A DNA stretch of 64,000 nucleotides from Chitinivibrionales bacterium (GCA_014728295.1 WJLW01000124.1:1-64000); one strand, 5' to 3'; positions 15,852 to 25,685 are shown, counted from the stretch's first letter. Notes: generated by a model from the sequence alone, not told the origin. Program-made: numbers and translations.

Positions 15852-18800
15852 CCCAAAGCATGCTTCCGCTCATTATCCTACTCATCATCTTTGCGCAAAC
15901 CTTCGCACAAAACGATACGAACGAAATCGCCGGCAGCACTGCCGTTGTGCAAACGAAACCAGATTCAACCGATCCTTTTTACCGTGATCTGGCCAATCTG
16001 ACTTCCACTCCGCATCGCATCAGCGGGTCGAACCATGCACATGCCGCCGCGCAGTATTTGGAAAGCAGGTTGCGCAAGATCGGCGTCAATGATGTACGCA
16101 CGATAGAAACACCGGTCTGGTATGCAAAAGTCAAAAAGTGCGAATTGCGGCTCAACGGCAAAACGTATGCCCTGACACCGGCACGCAATAATATCACCAT
16201 ACCTCCCTCAACCCCGCTTGACGGGATTACGGCTCCGCTGAAGTATGTCGGGGACGGCTCGCTTGACAAGCTCGGAAAAGAGGGGCTCGAAAACAGCATT
16301 GTCGTCATGGAATATGACTGCGAGAATGACTGGCGCGAAATATTTAAAATGGGAGCAAAGGCCATCCTTTTTCTGGGCGACACACTCAGCACACCGCATT
16401 TTCCCAAAACAGTCGGCATGCCGCTGAATCTCATCAGGCTGTACGCGCCACACCGCGTAACCGATTCGGTTGACTTACGCAAAAACTATCCCGAAGCAAC
16501 TATCGTGTCGCATATCGAATGGACGCGACAAGTCGGCCGCTCGCTGGTCGCGTATCTGAAAGGCACAGAACCGGGCTTTGTGCAGGACCGGGAACAGGAT
16601 GAAATGGTGGTCATTTCGGCAAACTATGACACCTACGGCGATATGCCCTTCGTTACCCGGGGAGCCCGAGGCGCCGCTAATTGCGCCGGAGTGCTGAGCG
16701 CTGTTGAATTTTTCGTACGCAATCGTCCCAGACGCGACCTGCTGTTTATATTTGCGGATAATCAGAAAGATATGCATCAGGGCACACGCACAGTCTATGA
16801 AGCAATGAACCGCGACCGCAAATTTGCCCAGGGCAAAATGGAGGAGTATCGCGAGGAGCTCATCTATCGCCGCAATCACCTCAACGATATCGCCGACATC
16901 CAGAAACTTACCACCCAGGAAAAAATCAGCGACGAACTGGCTAATTTGCTATTTGTCAACGCTGAATACATGTGGACCGAACTCAATCAATTTCTGATGC
17001 ACCTGCGACTCGAGCGCATCGAACTAAAAGAGGAAGGCAAAGATTTCAGTACCGAGCAACAGGCACGCCTTGAAAGCATGCAAAATGAAAAAAGCAAATG
17101 GAGCGACGCACTTGATGCTCTCTACGTAAATAGTACCGCACAGGGCATTGACGGCAACATTCTCAATCGCCTGGTCGGAATGGTACGCAAGTATCTCCGT
17201 AGTCGTATAGACGAACTGGAGATGAGCATGCGCATCATGGAGCAGGGGCTGGCCTTGCAGGACAAGCTGGGGAATGCCTGGATTGTTTTGCACGCCTCAT
17301 ACAACTTCGGCGACAGCGGTCCCAGCTGGGGCCCGATACCCTCCGACAACAGCCTGACTCCCATAATGACTTCGAAAAAGCCAAATTATGATATTCCGGG
17401 CAATTATCAGCGCGTATTTCGAGCAATTCGGGACGCGGTAGAAAACAACAATGAATTTCCAACTTTGCTGAAATCATCTCTGGACGACCCGACGCAGACT
17501 GTTCAGTTGATACCTTCCATGTATGCGGCCAGTAATGCTCCGGCAGGTGTATTTGGAATTTACAACGTTGCACTTATGACGCACCACGAGCGCTATGCCA
17601 ATGACGGTCACCCGGCCGACCGCGTCTCGCTTCTTAACTGGCGCAAAATCAAATCCCGGTCGCTTGAAGCCAATCGCTTCATGTATATGATCGCCAACGA
17701 TAAGAACATTTCACTGCAGCGCGTCATTGCCGATTGCTCGATTGACCCCGGCGACGGCATGCCCCGCTTTGCAGGGGGGCGTTCATCAGGTTTCAAAGTT
17801 GTCAACATGGTATCGGCCAGCTTGACTAATGACAGGCCCGCCACCGGTGCGGTTGTTGCCATATGGCCCAAGCTGGGAGAATGGACGCAGCATTTCTACG
17901 GTCAATCAATACCGGCTTTCAATAGATTGTATATGGAAGCGGTGAATGCCAACGGCAACATTCAACTGACCGGTGTACATAAATACCTGTACGACATACA
18001 AAACGACAAACGGCTCTGGGTGTTTGCGACTCTATTCAATTCGCAGGGAGAGGCAGTCGCCGTCCCTAACCGCAAAACCGTCAATTCGATCAAGCGTGTC
18101 GATATCTTCCCAGCCAAAGGATATTTGTTTTGCTTCCCGACTTATGGGAAAGGCGATACCAAGCAAACCAATGTTTTGCGTGCATCGGCCAATGCAGATT
18201 TTCGGCAGGACCGCGTGCTGTACGAAGCGACCTCCGAGCATGGCTTTGGGTTTTTCTATACACATCGCCACTTTTCCGTCGACCAGGTTAAGCTCTTTCA
18301 GGAAAAAGGCATCGTCTTTTTAGGTGCAAGCAAAAACGATCCGATCGGCAAGGGTTATCCGATCAAAAAGTTTGTCTACCCGACACCTTCAAATCGCCTG
18401 ACGGCCGAAGACTTGTGGCGTTTGAATGAGAGCCGGCTGGGCATTCTGAGAAGCAAAGGTGTTATTGATGCGGATCTTGAGATTCTGCACAGCCGCGCAA
18501 AGCGTTCGCTTGAAAAAGCCGAAGAAACCGAAATGCAGGCTGCAAAGCAGGCCCGCTACGCGCAGAGTGCTGCCGTATCACGGGTTGTATACAATCCCGT
18601 TAAAGACATTATGAACGATTTGATAACTGCAATTGTGTTTTTGTTGCTGCTGACGATTCCTTTTGCATTTTCGGTTGAGCGCTTATTGATATGTGCGACG
18701 AGTGTTTACACCCGGTTGCTTGGTTTTGCCGTGTTCTTTTTTGCAACTTTTATGCTGATGTACTTCATGCATCCTGGCTTTTCAATTGCCTCAACGCCGG

Positions 18801-20728
18801 TTATCGTTTTTCTGGCATTTGCGATAATTTTGCTGACAACGATGGTTATCTTCATCATGATGCGCAAATTCAGAACCGAACTGATGTCGTTGCAGGGTAA
18901 AGCGCAAAGCCTGCATTCCAGCGACATATCCGCCTCCGGCACGCTTATAGCGGCGATAAACATGGGCATGTCAACCATGCGCCGGCGGCCAACGCGTACG
19001 CTGCTAACCTGCATTACGGTTATCATGTTGAATTTCACGATACTGTGTTTTGCATCATTTACCAGCAGTGTCGGCGTTCGCTCTGTTTACGAAGGGCCGG
19101 TATCCGGTGACATCAACGCGTCCTTTTTCACCCGCAACCTCGACTATCGCAAACTGGAAAATTCGGTCATGCGATTATTGCGCGGGCGCGAGGGCGAAGG
19201 CGGCTTGCTTGCGGGTCAGTGGTGGAAAGTTGAAGTAAACCAAAACGCCGAACGCATGTATGATCTGGCACGCGTTGACAATAGCCGGAACATACTGCTG
19301 GACGGCGTTATGGGTATCTCGGCCGCCGAATTAAAGCGATGGGACCAATTGCGCGAGATCTTACAGGGGGATTCGGCCGGACAAAAATACGCAGCGCTCG
19401 AGAATAACGGCATCTACCTCCCAGCTCTGATGCGTGAGCAGCTAAGCGTCAAGATCGGCGACTCATTGCTGCTCAATGGCTATCCGGTTACTTTTGCCGG
19501 TATTTTTGACGCGGCAAATATGCAACGAATCAAGCATCTTGACGGACGCTCGATCCTGCCGGTCAACTTCAAAGACGAAACGTTCGATACCGCTCAAACG
19601 GATGCCGAGGGCGGATCGAATGCCGTACAGCTTGACTTTGTTCGCTTGAGCGCTAATCAGATTGCCGTCGCTTCTGATGAGCTGGTTCAGAAAATGGGCG
19701 GAACGCTTCACACGGTAACTATCTATGCCGATGAAGGCATGGATACCGAAGAGGAAGGCAAGCGCATCTCGGAGCTTACCGCCATACCGGTCTGGACACG
19801 CGGCAAAGAAGGCGTTGAGCGCATGATTTTCACCAAGATGACCGGGGTCAGCGGCGCCTTTGCACTAATGATCCCGATTCTGCTGGGAGGTTTTATAATT
19901 TTTGGGACTTTGCTGGGCAGCATTACCGATCGCCAGAAAGAGATTTATACCTTCAGCGCGCTGGGACTGTCCCCCGGCCACGTAGGTTTTCTCTTTCTTG
20001 CCGAAGCGGCCGTATATGCCTTTATCGGCGGTGTTGGAGGGCAACTGCTCGCCCAGTTTGTTGCCCTGGCGGCCTCATTCATGGCCGATATCGGTTGGAT
20101 ACAACAACCGTCAATTAACTTTTCTTCATCCAATTCTATTTTTGCTATCCTTATCGTAATGGCAACAGTACTGATTTCTGCAATTTACCCCGCCATCCGG
20201 GCTTCGAATTCCGCCAATCCCGGCGTGCAACGAAGCTGGAAAATGCCCAAGCCTGAGGGCGGCATTCTCGATATGAAATTCCCCTTTACAGTCTCAACCT
20301 ATGATATAACCGGCGTCGTCAGCTTTCTCTCCGAGCATTTTAAAGAGCACGAAGATGCAGGTTTAGGCAGCTTTGCAGCCCAGGACGTCGAGATTTCGCG
20401 GGATGGGCAATCGGGGAACATTCAGCTTTCGGCCAGCGTGTCGCTGGCCCCCTTTGATCTGGGTATCTCCCAGGATTTCAAGCTCCAGGCAACACCTTCG
20501 GAAATACCGGGCATTGACGAGGTGGCCATTAAAATTGTACATATCAGCGGTGCCGATTCAGACTGGCAGCGCTCCAACCGGGTGTTTATCAGGGAATTAA
20601 GAAAACAATTCCTGCTGTGGCGCACCTTGACAAACGATGTCATTGAGTCATATCGCATGAATACCCTTGAGGTGCTCGGCGAATTACAGCCGGTGAGTGA
20701 TGAACAACAGAGTACATCAGCAAGTTAG
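15848..20728 (+). CDS. Giant FtsX-like permease fused to an inactive M28-peptidase-like extracytoplasmic domain
   Basis: A 1626-residue exported membrane protein. It has a signal peptide (1-20, cleavage after FAQ) and a protease-associated-like insert (about 130-180). An M28 aminopeptidase-like region follows from about 250, where the usual metal ligands are changed: the expected His-x-Asp is NYD (about 259-261), the GADDxxSG loop reads GAANCAG (about 275-281), and the catalytic Glu-Glu is replaced in ADNQKD (about 304-309). After a coiled-coil-like helical region (330-460) come three membrane helices (about 923-1003). A complete FtsX-type 1+3 helix module follows (about 1052-1075, 1335-1357, 1380-1410, 1428-1452) with a 260-residue periplasmic domain. 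About 165 C-terminal residues form a soluble domain of unknown type. GGAGG precedes the ATG, which overlaps the upstream ATPase stop. It is probably the second permease of the system, with a substrate-binding rather than proteolytic outer domain. Confidence 0.82.
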   Translation: MTQSMLPLIILLIIFAQTFAQNDTNEIAGSTAVVQTKPDSTDPFYRDLANLTSTPHRISGSNHAHAAAQYLESRLRKIGVNDVRTIETPVWYAKVKKCELRLNGKTYALTPARNNITIPPSTPLDGITAPLKYVGDGSLDKLGKEGLENSIVVMEYDCENDWREIFKMGAKAILFLGDTLSTPHFPKTVGMPLNLIRLYAPHRVTDSVDLRKNYPEATIVSHIEWTRQVGRSLVAYLKGTEPGFVQDREQDEMVVISANYDTYGDMPFVTRGARGAANCAGVLSAVEFFVRNRPRRDLLFIFADNQKDMHQGTRTVYEAMNRDRKFAQGKMEEYREELIYRRNHLNDIADIQKLTTQEKISDELANLLFVNAEYMWTELNQFLMHLRLERIELKEEGKDFSTEQQARLESMQNEKSKWSDALDALYVNSTAQGIDGNILNRLVGMVRKYLRSRIDELEMSMRIMEQGLALQDKLGNAWIVLHASYNFGDSGPSWGPIPSDNSLTPIMTSKKPNYDIPGNYQRVFRAIRDAVENNNEFPTLLKSSLDDPTQTVQLIPSMYAASNAPAGVFGIYNVALMTHHERYANDGHPADRVSLLNWRKIKSRSLEANRFMYMIANDKNISLQRVIADCSIDPGDGMPRFAGGRSSGFKVVNMVSASLTNDRPATGAVVAIWPKLGEWTQHFYGQSIPAFNRLYMEAVNANGNIQLTGVHKYLYDIQNDKRLWVFATLFNSQGEAVAVPNRKTVNSIKRVDIFPAKGYLFCFPTYGKGDTKQTNVLRASANADFRQDRVLYEATSEHGFGFFYTHRHFSVDQVKLFQEKGIVFLGASKNDPIGKGYPIKKFVYPTPSNRLTAEDLWRLNESRLGILRSKGVIDADLEILHSRAKRSLEKAEETEMQAAKQARYAQSAAVSRVVYNPVKDIMNDLITAIVFLLLLTIPFAFSVERLLICATSVYTRLLGFAVFFFATFMLMYFMHPGFSIASTPVIVFLAFAIILLTTMVIFIMMRKFRTELMSLQGKAQSLHSSDISASGTLIAAINMGMSTMRRRPTRTLLTCITVIMLNFTILCFASFTSSVGVRSVYEGPVSGDINASFFTRNLDYRKLENSVMRLLRGREGEGGLLAGQWWKVEVNQNAERMYDLARVDNSRNILLDGVMGISAAELKRWDQLREILQGDSAGQKYAALENNGIYLPALMREQLSVKIGDSLLLNGYPVTFAGIFDAANMQRIKHLDGRSILPVNFKDETFDTAQTDAEGGSNAVQLDFVRLSANQIAVASDELVQKMGGTLHTVTIYADEGMDTEEEGKRISELTAIPVWTRGKEGVERMIFTKMTGVSGAFALMIPILLGGFIIFGTLLGSITDRQKEIYTFSALGLSPGHVGFLFLAEAAVYAFIGGVGGQLLAQFVALAASFMADIGWIQQPSINFSSSNSIFAILIVMATVLISAIYPAIRASNSANPGVQRSWKMPKPEGGILDMKFPFTVSTYDITGVVSFLSEHFKEHEDAGLGSFAAQDVEISRDGQSGNIQLSASVSLAPFDLGISQDFKLQATPSEIPGIDEVAIKIVHISGADSDWQRSNRVFIRELRKQFLLWRTLTNDVIESYRMNTLEVLGELQPVSDEQQSTSAS

Positions 20729-20766
20729 CAAGCACGAGAAGAACACATAAATAGAAACGCGTATAC

Positions 20767-22812
20767 ATGAACGAAGAAAAAAAGAAAATTTCACGAGGCG
20801 ACAAGGAACTAGAAGAATATCGCCAACTAATGGAGGTGCCGGCAACCTTCGAGGACGGTTTTACCTGGCCGTCACTCATTGGTGCACTGTTTGTAGCACT
20901 CATGATGGTTCCCGGCTCTATTTACATGAATTTGCTGGCAGGTGTGGCTATCGGGCCCGCGGCCCAATGGGTTACCCTCATCCTTTTTATTGAAGTGGCC
21001 CGTCGAGCAAACAAGACACTGAAAAATGCTGAAATTTACATTCTCTATTTTCTTGCCGGTCAGGCGACACTGCTGCCTTTTGAGGGGCTGCTCTGGAATC
21101 AGTTCTTTGCCCAATCCAATGCAGCACAGGCCTGGGGCATTGCCGAGCATATTCCGAGCTGGTTTGTGCCCAGGAATCAGGAAGTACTGGACAAACGCAC
21201 GTTTTTCCAGGCCGAGTGGACAGTTCCATTGCTGCTCATCATGTTTTCTATGTTTGTGACGCGCCTTAACAATACGGTGCTGGGGTACGGACTGTTCCGT
21301 CTGGCAAGTGATATAGAAAAACTCCCTTTTCCCAAAGCCACCATTCAGGCACAGGGAATTATGGCCTTGAGCGAAGAGCAGAATGAAGAAGCACGCAATG
21401 TTTATGATTCAACCGATGCCCAACAACGTGAAAAGAACTGGAGGTGGCGGGTCTTTTCCATAGGCGGCGCCCTGGGTCTGGTATTCGGCGCAATCTACCT
21501 GGGTCTGCCTACCATCAGCGGGGCAATGCTTGGCAGAGCTATTCAGATTTTTCCGATTCCCTTTATCGACTGGACGCAAGAGACCGGCTCATTCCTGCCG
21601 GCCGTGCCAACGGGGCTCTCGTTTGATGCCGTTAACCTGATCATGGGTATGGCGCTTCCGTTCTTCTCAATGGTTGGCAGCTTTATCGGTCTCATAATTA
21701 CTTTTGTGCTCAATCCGATCCTCTACCACCAGGGCATACTACGCACCTGGAAAGTAGGCGATGATACTATCATAACCGGAATGAAAAACAATATCGATTT
21801 TTATTTCAGTTTTACCGTCGGTATTACGCTGGTTATCTTCTTCATTGGCTTATGGACGACGGTCAACAAAGTACGCCAGCAGGCAAAAGAAGCACGTGCG
21901 AAAAACCAGGGGCAGAAGAGAAGATTCAATTTTGACGCTTCGATACCTGAAGGTCGGGGTGATATCAAATTTCCCTATATAATCACCAGCTATATCATCT
22001 GCGTGATGGCGTATATCGTCGTTTCGGGATTTTTGATCGATTACCAGGAAAATATCGGCGTTCTCATTGTTATGCTCTTTTTCGGCTTTGTTTATACGCC
22101 GCTCATCAGTTATGTCACCGCCAGATTGGAAGGTATGACCGGTGATGTTGTTTCGATACCTCTGATTCGTGAGGCAGCATTCATCCTCTCTGGTTACCGT
22201 GGCGTAGCTGTGTGGTTCCTGCCGATTCCTATCGCCAATTATGGCGTGGTGACCGTTCGATATCGCCAGGCCGAACTGACCGGAACAAAATTCTGGAGTA
22301 AGTGGAAATCAATAATTATCCTCACTCCAATTATTCTCATCAGTACCCTGTTCTTCTCGAATTTCATCTGGGGACTGGCCCCGATTCCCGGACCGCAATA
22401 TCCATTTGCCGAAACAATATGGGAGTTCAGAGCCGAGATGAAATGTATCATGTTTTCGGCAACAATGGAAGGATTTTCGCTTTTCAAAAAAGCATTCACA
22501 CCGATATACATTGCAGCAGGCGGAGTATTCGCTGCAATCGGCTTTGGTCTGGCTCACGCGTTCGGCTGGCCGATATTTGTCATGTACGGCTTGGTCCGAG
22601 GGCTGGGCGGACAGACGCAACCGCACGTTATTGTCCCTCAGTTCATCGGCGCCCTGATCGGCAGATACTACTTCCAGAAAAGACTTGGTTTGAGGTGGAA
22701 GCAGTATATCCCGGTGGTCGCAGCCGGCTTCAGTTGTGGAACCGGGTTGCTGACAACAATGACTATCGGTTTCACCTTTTTGATTAAAAGCGTTTTCAAG
22801 TTACCATTTTAA
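20767..22812 (+). CDS. Oligopeptide-transporter-like (OPT superfamily) membrane protein
   Basis: A 681-residue polytopic inner-membrane protein with roughly 13 hydrophobic segments and a short charged N-terminus. VPGSIYMNLLAGVAIGPAAQWV near the first helices and GLGGQTQPHVIVPQFIGALIGR near the last resemble the duplicated cores of OPT-family peptide transporters and of the related DUF6785 proteins. OPT proteins are proton-coupled importers of peptides or metal chelates; whether that holds here is unknown. It starts 38 bp after the giant permease with no clear Shine-Dalgarno and is followed 12 bp later by a second ABC ATPase, so the operon alternates secondary-transporter-like and ABC components. 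The two large transporters at 9.9 and 20.8 kb are not obvious duplicates of each other. Confidence 0.75.
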   Translation: MNEEKKKISRGDKELEEYRQLMEVPATFEDGFTWPSLIGALFVALMMVPGSIYMNLLAGVAIGPAAQWVTLILFIEVARRANKTLKNAEIYILYFLAGQATLLPFEGLLWNQFFAQSNAAQAWGIAEHIPSWFVPRNQEVLDKRTFFQAEWTVPLLLIMFSMFVTRLNNTVLGYGLFRLASDIEKLPFPKATIQAQGIMALSEEQNEEARNVYDSTDAQQREKNWRWRVFSIGGALGLVFGAIYLGLPTISGAMLGRAIQIFPIPFIDWTQETGSFLPAVPTGLSFDAVNLIMGMALPFFSMVGSFIGLIITFVLNPILYHQGILRTWKVGDDTIITGMKNNIDFYFSFTVGITLVIFFIGLWTTVNKVRQQAKEARAKNQGQKRRFNFDASIPEGRGDIKFPYIITSYIICVMAYIVVSGFLIDYQENIGVLIVMLFFGFVYTPLISYVTARLEGMTGDVVSIPLIREAAFILSGYRGVAVWFLPIPIANYGVVTVRYRQAELTGTKFWSKWKSIIILTPIILISTLFFSNFIWGLAPIPGPQYPFAETIWEFRAEMKCIMFSATMEGFSLFKKAFTPIYIAAGGVFAAIGFGLAHAFGWPIFVMYGLVRGLGGQTQPHVIVPQFIGALIGRYYFQKRLGLRWKQYIPVVAAGFSCGTGLLTTMTIGFTFLIKSVFKLPF

Positions 22813-22824
22813 GATTGGATCAAG

Positions 22825-23643
22825 ATGAGCGATACTTCATTGGCGAATAATACCGGTATAGTAAAGCGTGGTGATACGATCGTCAGCGTCAACAATGTAT
22901 CGAAAATTTTCAAGTTGAAGAAAAATGAAGTTCATGCTTTAAAAAATATCAGCGTTGAAATAAAGTCCGGCGAATACCTTTCGATTATGGGGCCGTCAGG
23001 TTCAGGAAAAAGTACGCTCTTTAATATGATCGGTGCGCTTGACAGTCCTTCAAAAGGGAATGTTGAAATCGGCCCGCTTGATCTGACAAAGCTGTCCAGC
23101 AGCCAATTGGCCTATGTACGCTGCAACTACATCGGGTATATATTCCAGGCGTATAATTTGATTCCCTCCCTTACCGCGCTTAAAAATGTCGCGCTGGCTC
23201 ACGTTTTTACCGGCGCTACAGAAGAGGAAGCCGATGCAGCGGCAAAAAAATGCTTGGAACTGGTTGGGCTTGGTCATCGTCTCGATCATCGTCCCGACGA
23301 GCTATCCGGCGGACAGCAGCAGCGTGTTGCCATTGCCCGCTCACTTGTCAACGATCCCACAATCATGCTGGCAGATGAACCCACCGCAAACCTCGACTTT
23401 AATACCGGTGCGGAAATAATCGGTATACTCAAAAAACTTTCGATCGAGCAGGGCGTTACGGTCATCACGGCCACCCACGATCATAAAATGCTCAAAAATT
23501 CCGACAGAATCCTCTGGATAAAAGACGGCGCAGTTGATCACATCGATAATGCCGAAGACCTGCATATCGATGAAGGTGCAGTTTCGTCACTCTCCGGAGG
23601 TGATGAGTTGGAGAATTTGATAGAAGACAACAACCGCACATAA
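22825..23643 (+). CDS. ABC transporter ATP-binding protein (LolD/MacB type), copy 2
   Basis: A 272-residue ATPase with Walker A GPSGSGKST (Lys62), signature LSGGQQQRVAIARS, Walker B IMLADEPTANLD (Asp184/Glu185) and H loop ATHD. It is a clear paralogue of the ATPase at 15.1 kb: same spacing of motifs, similar N-terminal extension, and an acidic C-terminal tail of about 35 residues unique to this copy. It closes the eight-gene operon, 12 bp after the OPT-like gene. No third permease is present, so it may pair with one of the two FtsX-type permeases or form a heterodimer with copy 1. Confidence 0.93.
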   Translation: MSDTSLANNTGIVKRGDTIVSVNNVSKIFKLKKNEVHALKNISVEIKSGEYLSIMGPSGSGKSTLFNMIGALDSPSKGNVEIGPLDLTKLSSSQLAYVRCNYIGYIFQAYNLIPSLTALKNVALAHVFTGATEEEADAAAKKCLELVGLGHRLDHRPDELSGGQQQRVAIARSLVNDPTIMLADEPTANLDFNTGAEIIGILKKLSIEQGVTVITATHDHKMLKNSDRILWIKDGAVDHIDNAEDLHIDEGAVSSLSGGDELENLIEDNNRT

Positions 23644-23730
23644 ACTAACCCGCTTTAACAGTTGACATTCCCTGCCGCACGAATGGATTTTTAGGAGAAC
23701 TATTCTCTCGTATTAAACAGGGTTGTATGT

Positions 23731-24741
23731 ATGAATTTGCAGACGCTCGGTGAATTCGGCTTTATCGATCGCATTAAGCGCGGGTGCTTGCATCGCAAGG
23801 AATCCGTGATCAAGGCCATCGGTGACGATTGCGCCGCGTATCGCACCGACAGCGAAATGTTGACATTGGTCACTACCGATTTGCTCATCGAGCGGGTGCA
23901 CTTTGTGCGGGCATCCACTTCCGGCTATAATCTGGGGCACAAAGCACTGACGGTTAACCTGAGCGACATTGCCGCAATGGGTGGAATACCAGGTGAAGCA
24001 TTTGTCAGCCTTGCAATCCCGCAGGACTGTGACATTGAATTTCTTGACGATCTCTACCGCGGGATGAAAAGCCTTGCCTCAGAGCATAAGGTCAACATTC
24101 TTGGCGGAGACACCACCTCCTCCCCAGCCGATTTGGTCATCAATATAGCCCTAACCGGTAGCGTTGATCCGGACGCACTGCTTCTACGTTCATCGGCTCA
24201 ACCCGGCGACATTATCTGCATTACCGGCTATCCGGGCGAGAGCAAAGCGGGATTGCACTTTATTCTCAACAACATCAAACCCCACCGCAAACACGAAAAG
24301 ATGTTGGTCAATCGCCACCTGTTCCCCCGGCCGTTTATCGATGAAGGCCAATTTCTGGCCCAATACCAGGGCGTTCATGCTGGAATTGATATAAGCGACG
24401 GATTGAGTTCGGATTGCCGACACCTTGCCAAAAGCAGCAAGGTAGGCGTCCGCCTTTTCGAAAAAAAACTTCCCATCTCCCCCGAATTGCAACAGTTCTG
24501 CGAAGCAACCGATACCAACCCCCTCAAGCACGTTTTGGCCGGCGGAGAAGATTATTTACTTCTGGTAACCATACACCCCTCCAAAGCAGAGCCTATTGCA
24601 TCCACCTATGCCAAGGAGTTTGGCTCTCCCCTCTTTCAAATCGGAGAAATTTATAAAGGCAGCGGGATGGAACTGGTGCATTCGGATGGAACGGTGACGC
24701 AACTTAAAGCCACCGGTTGGGACCACTTCGAACACAAATAA
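23731..24741 (+). CDS. thiL: Thiamine-monophosphate kinase ThiL
   Basis: A 336-residue ThiL of normal length. It phosphorylates thiamine monophosphate to thiamine diphosphate. Signatures: GDDCAAY (about 32-38), TTDLLIERVHF for metal binding, NLSDIAAMGG (about 75-84), LGGDTTSSP, and the C-terminal GGEDYLLLV. The 87-bp gap after the ABC operon holds an isolated TTGACA without a good -10, so it may be read from upstream or from a weak promoter. It converges with thiD, its pathway partner, 13 bp later. No TPP riboswitch is visible upstream. ThiDP is required by the PFOR encoded next door. Confidence 0.93.
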   Translation: MNLQTLGEFGFIDRIKRGCLHRKESVIKAIGDDCAAYRTDSEMLTLVTTDLLIERVHFVRASTSGYNLGHKALTVNLSDIAAMGGIPGEAFVSLAIPQDCDIEFLDDLYRGMKSLASEHKVNILGGDTTSSPADLVINIALTGSVDPDALLLRSSAQPGDIICITGYPGESKAGLHFILNNIKPHRKHEKMLVNRHLFPRPFIDEGQFLAQYQGVHAGIDISDGLSSDCRHLAKSSKVGVRLFEKKLPISPELQQFCEATDTNPLKHVLAGGEDYLLLVTIHPSKAEPIASTYAKEFGSPLFQIGEIYKGSGMELVHSDGTVTQLKATGWDHFEHK

Positions 24742-24754
24742 GAATCGCAATTAC

Positions 24755-25558
24755 CTAATAGGCTATGCCTGCACGACGATACAAATCATAAAAATGGTTG
24801 GTTGGCCCATGCCCCTTGCCGATCGCAAGCGCATGCTCGATCGCACCGTGAATGTAGTCTTTGGCAAGGCGTACGGCTTCGTGCACCGGCTTACCAGAAG
24901 CAATCTGTGCGGCGATTGCGGAAGAGAATGTGCAGCCGGTTCCGTGCGTATTGCTCGTTGCGAAGCGCACTGCCGGGAATTGCCGGCATGCAGTGCCATC
25001 ATAGAGTACATCGGTTGCCTGAGCTTCGAGATGCCCGCCTTTGACAACGACGTTTCGCGGTCCCAGTGCTGCAATCACAATTGCAGCTTCCCGCATCTGG
25101 TCGAGAGTTGATATGCTCATTGAGGCCAGTGCTTCGGCTTCGAAAATGTTGGGGGTGACCACGGTGGCCAGCGGAATCAGTTCGTTTTTTAACGCATCGC
25201 GTGCCTCTGCCTGCAGGAGAGGATAGCCGCTCTTTGAAATCATTACCGGATCAACAACGATTGGAACCTTCTTGATCTTGCGAAGAGTCCCGGCTATCGC
25301 ATGAATCAATTCACTGCTGGATACCATACCGATTTTAATTGCATCAATCGCAACATCCTCAAGCAAACACTCGATCTGCTCGGTAACGAATTGAGCCGGC
25401 GCCTCATGAACAGAAACTACCTTTTGCGTATTTTGCGCGGTGAGGGCAGTGATTACGCTCATGCCAAACACGCCATGCGCCTGGAAGGTTTTGAGGTCGG
25501 CTTGAATCCCCGCTCCGCCGCAAGAATCGGAGCCGGCAATTGTCAATGCTATTTTCAT
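24755..25558 (-). CDS. thiD: Hydroxymethylpyrimidine/phosphomethylpyrimidine kinase ThiD
   Basis: A 267-residue ThiD of the ribokinase fold. Signatures: IAGSDSCGGAGIQADLK (about 7-23), VVDPVMISKSG, and the anion-hole/catalytic segment NTHGTGCTFSSAIAA (about 208-222). It phosphorylates HMP and HMP-P in the pyrimidine branch of thiamine synthesis. It lies convergent to thiL and downstream of the nifJ terminator, so it needs its own promoter within 25559-25624; none stands out. No thiC, thiE or thiM is in the window. Confidence 0.93.
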   Translation of the reverse strand: MKIALTIAGSDSCGGAGIQADLKTFQAHGVFGMSVITALTAQNTQKVVSVHEAPAQFVTEQIECLLEDVAIDAIKIGMVSSSELIHAIAGTLRKIKKVPIVVDPVMISKSGYPLLQAEARDALKNELIPLATVVTPNIFEAEALASMSISTLDQMREAAIVIAALGPRNVVVKGGHLEAQATDVLYDGTACRQFPAVRFATSNTHGTGCTFSSAIAAQIASGKPVHEAVRLAKDYIHGAIEHALAIGKGHGPTNHFYDLYRRAGIAY

Positions 25559-25624
25559 TGTGCCTTCCTTGCCATACAGTAATTGCGTCCTTGCAGCAGT
25601 ATCAGACGGCTGCTTGCTATAGCA

Positions 25625-25660
25625 AAATAAAAAAAGCCCTGCAGATAAATCTACAGGGCT
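25625..25660 (-). terminator. Rho-independent terminator of nifJ
   Basis: On the minus strand, AGCCCTGTAGA - TTTA - TCTGCAGGGCT forms an 11-bp stem with one mismatch, followed by a run of Ts interrupted by a single A (25625-25635 on the plus strand reads as A-rich). It lies 26 bp after the PFOR stop and before thiD. Confidence 0.85.
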
Positions 25661-25685
25661 TACACAAGCTAGTTGAATATTTTCG

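Noticed and set aside
25559-25624. Possible TPP riboswitch before thiD
   Set aside because: The region is only 66 bp up to the nifJ terminator and contains no CTGAGA or ACCTGAT elements.
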